This document shows positions 56,901 through 64,000 of a DNA stretch of 64,000 bases, piece by piece. The stretch is taken from positions 248,001 to 312,000 of the forward strand of contig NC_018391.1 in assembly GCF_000208865.1 (NCBI RefSeq), written 5' to 3'. The stretch is from Neospora caninum Liverpool (lineage: Eukaryota > Apicomplexa > Conoidasida > Eucoccidiorida > Sarcocystidae). The stretch's first letter is position 1, and every line of letters begins with the position of its first letter. Under the pieces are notes generated by a model. That model was given only the letters and a program-made list of their open reading frames with translations, made no database searches and was not told where the DNA came from. Position numbers and translations under genes: made by a program.

Positions 56901-59900
56901 GCCACTGGACGTCTTGTCTCAGTCGCAACTGGGAGGCAATCGAAGGGAGACCGCGTCGGTTTGCAAGCAGGCGCCAGGCCAGCAGGAGGCCGGCCTCGAC
57001 TCGCCATGGAGGGCGAACGTGAAGGTGGCGCGAGACGCTCTGCAGCCCCGGAGGTCGAGGGACAGGTCCCCTGGAGAATCAGAAGCTTCGTCCTGCGCCT
57101 CAGAGGGCATGCAGCAGCGGGTGCCGCAGCCGACGTCTCCAAAGGCTGCAGCAGGGATCCGCGGAGACGGCGCGCGTGACCCAGATTCGCAGCGTGTGGA
57201 AGGCCAGCGAGCGCGCGCGTGCGTGCAACGTTTGCAGGCTGAAGACGCGAACGAGGCGGACCTGGCAGGCGGCTTGGGAGGTTCAGAGCCTGTGGGAACG
57301 GGGAGAAGGGAGAGCGGTGGCGAGACGCGGGAGGTGTGGTCGGCGACTGAGGCAGATCAGCTTCGCACGGAGTTGATGGAAAAACAGAGAGAGTTGATAG
57401 CCCAGTCGCAGATGCTGGAGAGAGAGAAGGACTTCTTTTCTGTCGAGCAGGACAAGTGGCCGGAGACGCGGAAGGAGAGCTTCTACGCGCAGCTCGTCGA
57501 GAAGCAACGCGAACTCCTGCAGTCCATTGAGAAGCAAAAGGAACGGCTGCTGCAGTCTCAGGTGACAGCACAACAGAAACGCGAATCCAGGTCCGCACAG
57601 GCGACAGAGCAGCGGAAGGACGCAGGGCCCGCGGGCTCCGAAACAGTGGCCCAGGCACGCGGGAACGAGCCCTGTGGGCGAGTCTCAGCTCCAGAAAAGA
57701 AAGCGACGGACGTGCAGCCTCTCCCCTGCTCGGCGCCGCGAGCGAAACATCCCGATGCGTCTCTTCACGCTCCGACAGGACAGCAAGTGGCGGGCAACTG
57801 CGTTCCGCAGGCGCGCATCCCGGCGAGGGCGGACGAGGCGCATCCCGAGTCTCCGCGGGCCAAACAGCAAACGGAGGCTGGGCTCCTCTCACCGTCCACA
57901 AGGAGCACCACGGACGAGAAACGGAGATCCACCGATCTTGCAGAGAACGGTTCAGCTCTGACCCGTGGAGACCGTGGGTTCGAGGGAACGAGCCAAGAGG
58001 ACAGTGCTGGCGAGCAGCGTCCAGGCGATGGGGTCCGAGAGACATGGAGATCTGGAGCCGATACCGAAACGAAGCACGAGAAGCAACGCGGCGCACAGCA
58101 AGGAGTGGAGGACAGGCCGAAGACGGGGGCGTGTGGAGGGGAGCGACACGACACGCGCCAAGAGAAGCTGAGAAATGCAACAGACGGAGGTAAACAGCAG
58201 ACTTGCACTGAAAAGCAGGGGCGGTGATTTGGGGAGTGTCTCAGACACCCGCTGTGTGTGGGGGGGGTTACGGTGTAGGTGCGGTAGATCAGAGAACCTT
58301 CGTGGTTCACAATCAGACACAGCGCTAGAGTGATTCATGTGATTGTGCTGCAATCGCGCTCGACGGAGGTTCATCAACCGTGTGTATAGATGTAAGTGCT
58401 TGCGTACTTTCGTGTTTATTCCCTGTCCAGTGGCCAGAAGCGTCGTCGTGTCGATTGTTGGCTTCCGTGCAACGCATGCAGCGTCCAGTCTCGCTGCGTC
58501 TTCGCGATATGGATCTCCATGAGTACCCCCGAGCTCGTATGTTTTCTCGTCTCCAGTTTTCTCCCTCTTCACTCCTTGTCTCTCTGTTTCCGCTTGCTTG
58601 TTGTTTCGGCTGGCCTCCAGGGTCGGCTACTTTAGCTGGAACCGCCGTCGACGTGCGCACAGCAGGGGCGTGTTCTCGAGCGCATGCTTCGGCCTCTTTC
58701 GTCGGTGTTCCTCTGCTTTCCTCGTCAACCGTTGTGTCCCCATCCGCCCTTCTGCGTCCTGCGACGCCGCGCTCTTCCGTCGCTTCTGGAGCGTCCCAGC
58801 ACGCGCCTTTGGAGACCGCGTCTCCGTCGAGTTCAGCGCGTGCCTTGGGCTGTGTGACGGCTTCGAGCGGGCCTCGTATAGAAGCCGCAAACGGCCGCAC
58901 GCGTGGCGAACACGGCAGCGGAACTGCTCCCGTTGTCCCCGTTGTATGCGGCGTGAATCCTGCCGCGTGTCGGGCAGCGCCTCTTTTGAATCTCGCTTCT
59001 CTGGCGCCTCTGCACCATCTTCTGTATCCCGCGCTCCATCGCCAGCTCGTGGCCGCCTGTGAGGTCTCCGCAGCCCAGCGTTCGTGTGTCCCACGGGACG
59101 CTGAACTCGGGGACCTTCTCCAGAACTACCTTCTGCCGATGCCTCTCGCAGGCGCAGCCGGGGCTCCTGGCGGCGGCGCCTTCTTCCCCGCCTCGCTGTC
59201 GTCTCCCCTGTCGTCTGTGTCTCCTCGGCCTGTCTCGGCGCCCCTTCCTCATCTCGCCACGGGCGTGTGGGTACAACAGGGCGAGAGCGGGACCGCCCCG
59301 CTGCTGTCTCCGCTGGCGACAGAGCGTACAGCCGCTGCGCCTGGGGAGTGCGTGAAGGGAGACAGGAAGGCCGGAAGCGAGAAGCAGCCGAAGGACAAAG
59401 GGCCCAGAGGACTTGGAGGGACAGGCGAGAGCCGACAGGCGCCGTCCATTCCTCCGCTCGAAAGACTCGTCGACATCGCCATGGCTTACAGCAGCTGTCT
59501 TCCGCCTTGCGCGCCTCTTCGAGGTGGACACGACGATGGGCACAGTGTCAGTCCCGGCGCGAGAAGCAAAAAGGGTAAGCTTGCCGTCGTGGTCATCCCC
59601 CCTCTCGCGCTTTAATGAGTAACACCCCTCGGAAGGCGGCCCGAGGTCTTCTCCAGGTTCCTCGGGTCTCGTCTGTCTCCTGCCCCCTCGCCGGTAACAT
59701 TCGACGTGAAATGTGTCTCCCTCGTCCTGGCGCCTTTCGCCGCAGGCGCTGCTCGTTGTCCCTCCCATCGATTTCGTCTTCTCCCCGTGCGTGTTCTTGT
59801 CTCCGCTCGCCTCTTCGCATTTCGTTTCTTCATTCGCCACAAACCTAAGCTCCGGTCTGCCTGCTGTTGTCTGTTTGCCGTCTCAGCAGCGCCGAAGGCT

Positions 59901-62730
59901 GGACCCGATGCGTCGCAGAGACCGAACAGACTCCACCACCACCAGCCTCTGCGCTGCGTGTGGTTTCTCGACGCTTCGTCCGCCTCTGCTTCGCCTCTCG
60001 CTGCCGGCAATGCGATTGCCAAACAACGGCCCTCCCCGTCCCGGCGTACCTCCGTCGCCAGCTGCACGGATGCTGCTGAGCTTCGCGAGAAAGAGAAAGG
60101 CGGAGGCCTGCGGGAAGGGCAATGGTGTTGTTCGCGGTCACATCCGAAAGGACGGTCGACGGGGACGACATTCTCTGTTAAACTCTTTGGATGTAAGTCG
60201 GCCTTGTGTGTGTCCCTGCTTGCGTCGCCGCCTCCTTTGCATCCGTCCGTGTGGACAGTGGGCCGCCTCAGTTTTTTCGTGACTTCCACGCCTCGTCGCC
60301 TTCGCTTCCCTCGTCTCGGCGATGGCGCTATCCCTCTCCTCTCTCTGCGCTCCGTTCTTTCTCCTCCTGGACCACGTTTGACTTGTCGCTCTTCTGATCT
60401 TTCGCCCGGCCTCTCCCACCTCTCGCTTTGGCTGCACAGCCCGGAGACTGCAGCCGCTCTCGCCTGCTGTGTGTCACCCCTCCGGGCTCCATACGCGATG
60501 CTCGAGCGTGGATGTGTGGAGATTCGTTGGCCCACTCGCGTCCATCTGGTTTCTGCTGTCTTCAGATGAAGAGGCAAAGAGGCTGGCCCTGTACACAGCC
60601 CTCTACGCGTACTCTCCCCAAGACAGACAGGAAGTCCTCCAGGTGCGTCCCGCGCGTGGTGCCGAGCGTCTGTCCTCTCTGTGCCTTTCCCCGACGCGGT
60701 GGGCTCTGGAATATCTCTTTCATCGCCCCAGCTCTCTGTTGACTCGCTTCGCTCTTTCGTCCGTAGCCGCTCCTCGCTCTCGTCTTCTGTGCAGGCGCGC
60801 GTTTCGACCGCTCACCCCCTGCGACGTCTCGTTCTCTTTCTGCGGTCTCCGGGCTCTGGAGGAGACAGGCATGTGCTGCTGACGCATACAGTCGGGATTC
60901 TGTCCCTGGTGTCCTAAACGCATAAAGTCGTAAATGCACGTGCCGGGTGGCAGGTGCGGCGGTTGGAGGAAGGCGAAAGCTGTCGTTAAATGGATGTGGA
61001 TGGGCAGCAAAAGTGCAAACGTAGCTTGAGGCGCGTGTTCACTCCTTTTTCATCTCCAGTAACTTCACGCCTCCTGCGACGTGGTTTTGCTGTGTCTCTG
61101 TGTGTTTCACGCTCGTCCTTTTCCACCTTCTTGTAGTTCTGAGGATCAAGGTTTGTCTCATGTTCCGTGTCACAGGAGCTAATCGACGAGGCGGTCGCAG
61201 CTTCGTCCTCCTCTCCTTCGGCTTCTCCTCTCCCTAACCCGGAGCGTTTTTCCGGCATTCTGGAGATGCAGCGGAAACCCGCTTCTCTCGCTTCGCCGCC
61301 CGACGCGTCGCTCGCGCCTGCGATCTGCGTGCGTCTGGAGGCGTGCACTTTTCCGCTGCCAGGTGAGAAGAGAGGAAAAGACGGAGGAGACAGCCGTCCA
61401 GGGGAAAGGACAACGAGTGGTCCAAAACCAGCAGTCCGACGTTTTTCTGTGTTTGCGGCGGACTTAAGAGGAGCAACACGAGCGCAAAAGGCGGGCCCAG
61501 AGGCAGCAACAAATCGGCGGGTCTCGCCTCCCTCGGTCGCGCCGACGGCTGAACGGTCTCCGTGAGAGACCGGATAGTCGGTTGGGAGAAGTCTCACGCG
61601 AGCGTCGCCGTGTTCGGCGTTCCTAGTCTGTGCCGAGGCATTGTGTCACCTATGTGGGCGTATACACGGTTTTCCAAAAAAAGACTTCGATGCGGCCATG
61701 CGAGCGGAGGACAAGCAAAAATCGGTGAGTGTGCTCCTCGGGTGTGTGATACGCGTGATGTGTGTGCCTGGATGTTTCTGTCTTTTCAGTTCTCTCGGGG
61801 TCGTCCTTTCGTTCCTCGCATGCGTCGTCTGGGGGAAGTGGAGCCAAGGCTCCTCCGGCGAATGTGTCTCGTGCTCGGCCGAGTCTTCTCCTTTCGCACC
61901 CCGGCGCTGTCTCCCGAAACGGCAAGGCTTCCCAGTCCCGGCAGCCCCGAGCCTCACCGAGGCTTCCGGCGTTGTCGCCTTCTTCTCGGTCTTCAGTTCT
62001 GGCCGCGAGCAAGAAAGGAGAGACCAGTGGCGAGGCTGACCAAGAGACGAAGCTGCGGGCCGTGGAGACAGGAGAGAAGACAGGAAGGCGAGAAAATAGA
62101 AGACGCACTCCCGACATTTTCGCGGGGAACAACGAGAACGTGGCGAGAAAGCGGGAGAAGAGCCGGTCGCCTCGCTCTTTGCGTAGGCGTCATTTTTCTT
62201 CGGGTCAGCTGCGGATGCAAGAGGGAAGTGGAAGAGCGACGACGCGTCGTTTGGGAGTTGAGAGGGAGGAAACGAAGACGGCGCGACAGTCAACGGACTC
62301 CTTCGAGACGAACGGCAGCAATGGGGCAGGGCAAAACGGCAGTGTTGAATTGGCGAGCGTCTCTGGCCTGAATGTGCGCCATTGTCGCAGTGTCGCTGTA
62401 AAGGCGATCGCTGGGAAACGTGGACAAAATAGCGAAAGCGTTTCTTGCCGCCTCCGATCTTCATCCTCATCCTCGGTTTCCGTCTCCTCTTCGTCTTCTG
62501 CCTCGACCTCTTCTTCGCAGTGTGGCGCTTCCTCTGTTCGACTGTCGTCTCTCTCTGGGCCGGAGCGAGGCGAGGAACGCCCGACAGGTGCCTGTCCGCG
62601 GGCCTCGCGCTCGAGAGCCATATGGCTTTCTTCTCGTGCTGCGACGTTGCGTTCGAGCCCTCCGGCTGCGGGCGGAGGCGAAGTTGTGGGACAGGCCAGG
62701 GAAGAGAGAAGGACTAGGAAAGGTGCGTGA
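50969..62730 (+). CDS. Very large ApiAP2-type DNA-binding protein
   Basis: Exons 50969-55114, 55915-58189, 58438-58536, 58621-59574, 59887-60192, 60566-60642, 61176-61362 and 61627-61724 all join in phase, giving 2714 residues before the 3' end. ApiAP2 proteins are the main sequence-specific transcription factors of apicomplexans. The clearest AP2 signature spans the fifth and sixth exons: TTFSVKLFG then YEEAKRLALYTALYAY, split by a phase-1 intron (about residues 2580-2610). A second AP2-like part is in exon 1: KGLSFAPKG and DLWLVSFVLK (796-827), then after about 195 acidic residues KTFGVAEYGDEESAREAALLF (1021-1041). An AT-hook RKRGRPRKG is at 1198-1206 and a poly-Glu tract near 1074-1104. 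A coiled coil lies in exon 2 (QLRTELMEKQRELIAQSQ...). The ATG has A at -3 and G at +4. Past 61724 two frames compete (to 62371 or 62730) and the end is unresolved. Confidence 0.8.
55149..55230. repeat. (TATG)n tetranucleotide array with (TA)n tail
   Basis: About 14 TATG units followed by a (TA)n run, lying 35 bases after the first ApiAP2 donor site. Such arrays vary in length between isolates. Confidence 0.95.
55688..55753. repeat. Three tandem 22-base units
   Basis: Units at 55688-55709, 55710-55731 and 55732-55753 each begin GTACGTATAT and end in GTGCACGTGTA or GTGCACGTATA. Each unit carries a GTGCAC palindrome. They lie in intron 1 of the ApiAP2 gene, about 160 bases before the acceptor. 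Confidence 0.9.
61790..62730 (+). other. Probable 3' coding part of the ApiAP2 gene, frame unresolved
   Basis: An acceptor ending TTTTCAG precedes 61790. Phase 0, demanded by the exon ending at 61724, gives an Arg-rich frame to 62371. Phase 1 gives a Ser-rich frame to 62730 that looks more like the rest of the protein and ends at a possible GTGCGT donor (62721). Phase 1 would fit if the 61627-61724 exon were skipped, since the exon ending at 61362 is phase 1. Confidence 0.45.
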
Positions 62731-64000
62731 GAAGCGCTCAGCCGGCGAGAAGACTCGCCGCCAACAGGTAGAGACAGCAAGAACGGCACACAGAACAAAG
62801 CGGAAGAACCAGAGACTGCAAGCGCAGGAGTTGTTTTTCCGCGTGGAGCAGAACCAAGCCAGCGGAAAGACGGGAAAGGACATGTGGAGGCAACGAGTAA
62901 CGGTGTCGCCTCGGCGTGCGGAAGAATGTACTTGGCGAGGACTGGACCACGATAGATGAAAGGAGGCAGCGTCCGAGGAAGAAGGAAGGCAGAAGAAGAG
63001 AGGGGGCTAGAAACACAAAGGCACACGAGAGAGAGACGAACCAATGCAGAGAGGTACGTAGCTAGTGCTTCACATGGGTGTATGCAATTCGTAGGTATTC
63101 GAGGGAACGAATGAGAGTCGTCGGGCTGTTGAGTCATCCTGCTTCCGGTGGGCAGCGCGCGAGAGGGATGTTTGTGCACGTCGGTTTTGTTACGCCTCAG
63201 TTTTTTTGTCAACGCACCGGTAGCCGACTTCCTTCTTTCTTAGGTGTCAGCAATCAGCCGGATACAGGTGTTTCTCTTGGCTGTGCGTGGCCGTGAATTT
63301 TCTTTCCGTTTGCCTGAAAGTGACAAAAATGGGATTCCGCTACCTCCAGGGCTGTTCCCATTTGTTCTCAATGACGTCGTTTTCCTCCGGAGATTTTCTT
63401 TTCCGAAACTCTTTCGTGTCTTCTCACTCCACTGCGCTCTCTAGTCTCCGTCGAGTCGTGCCTCCCGCCGGTTCTCGTGTTTGGGTCGGCGCTTGGCGTC
63501 CTCCCCATCGTCCTTTCTCTTCAGGGCTCTTGGTGGGACTCCTTGTCTTCTGGGTATCTTCACGTGTCTCCGTTTCTTCCGTTTTGCGTTCGTTCGCTTC
63601 CCGTTCTGTTCGATTTGACTGGCGGTACCTCTTGTCCTGTAGTCTCGATACGTTTTTCGATCGCAGTGTCTTGTGCAGTTTTGCTGGACTGCAGTCGCTA
63701 GGCAGGTCCTGGTTACGGAAAGCATTGCTGCCCGTACGGGTCTTTCTCCCGTTTGCTGGGTCATTTCTCGGCTCTTCTCAAGCACGAAGATGCTAATGTT
63801 TCGTTTGTTGGCGAACGCCCGAGCCTGTTTTCCTTCGTGGCGTTTCGGAACTCAGCCGGAGCGGACTTAAAGAGTGGGAGTCGTTGAGCAGTTCCTTGAC
63901 ACTCGAGAACGGGCTTTGCTGAGCACAATACAGTCTCGACGTGTGAAGTCTATAGATGGTGAACGAAAGGTGAAAACCGCAGGCTTGAAAAAGCGCGAGT
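62731..64000. other. 3' flank with one possible exon
   Basis: After an acceptor-like TTTCTTAG, the plus frame 63244-63444 reads SFRLPESDKNGIPLPPG and FVLNDVVFLRR, which looks coding. It could be a last exon of the ApiAP2 gene or part of another gene. Nothing else is recognisable to the window edge; the right end is pyrimidine rich up to about 63800. Confidence 0.35.

Overview
The window looks like nuclear DNA from a coccidian apicomplexan of the Toxoplasma/Neospora/Hammondia group. The evidence is mixed: moderately GC-rich coding DNA, short phased GT-AG introns, proteins padded with Ser/Ala/Arg/Glu low-complexity inserts, long gene-poor spacers with (TA)n and (GATA)n microsatellites, an ApiAP2-type regulator, and an organellar-looking leader on an RNase H. 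The species cannot be fixed from the sequence alone. No rRNA, tRNA, CRISPR array, bacterial operon or intact transposon was recognised.

The genes fall into two strand blocks. All supported genes left of about 33.6 kb are on the minus strand: a Cks1/Suc1-type CDK-binding protein (6750 down to 2573, four exons), an RNase H1 with a secretory-type leader (12485 down to 9849), an ESCRT-III protein of the CHMP2/VPS2 family (18395 down to 14989, at least eight exons), a 1344-residue low-complexity protein of unknown role (27056 down to 22505, two exons), and a roughly 1000-residue unknown protein with a mitochondrion-like N-terminus (33573 down to about 29708). A 1.4 kb spacer (33574-34946) then separates a divergent pair, and all supported genes to the right are on the plus strand: the ribosome-assembly KH protein PNO1 (34947-35831, intronless), a p47/UBXN2-type p97 cofactor with SEP and UBX domains (39796-42357, six exons), a 607-residue protein with about 14 copies of a five-residue charged repeat (45561-47384), and a very large ApiAP2-type protein (50969 to about 62.7 kb, nine or more exons).

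Five of the nine genes have recognisable core functions: cell-cycle kinase docking, RNA:DNA hybrid removal, membrane scission, small-subunit ribosome maturation and p97 adaptor activity. They do not form an operon-like system. The most interesting points are the Cks domain spread over four exons inside an 843-residue protein whose usual hinge motif is lost, the ApiAP2 protein whose two AP2-like domains both appear to be interrupted by long inserts, and the candidate apicoplast leader on RNase H1.

Exon models were built by hand from splice-site phase and family alignment from memory. Where all phases close (Cks, p47, the first eight ApiAP2 exons, the 1344-residue protein) the models are fairly firm. 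The 3' ends of the CHMP2 gene, the ApiAP2 gene and the 29.7-33.6 kb gene are not resolved.
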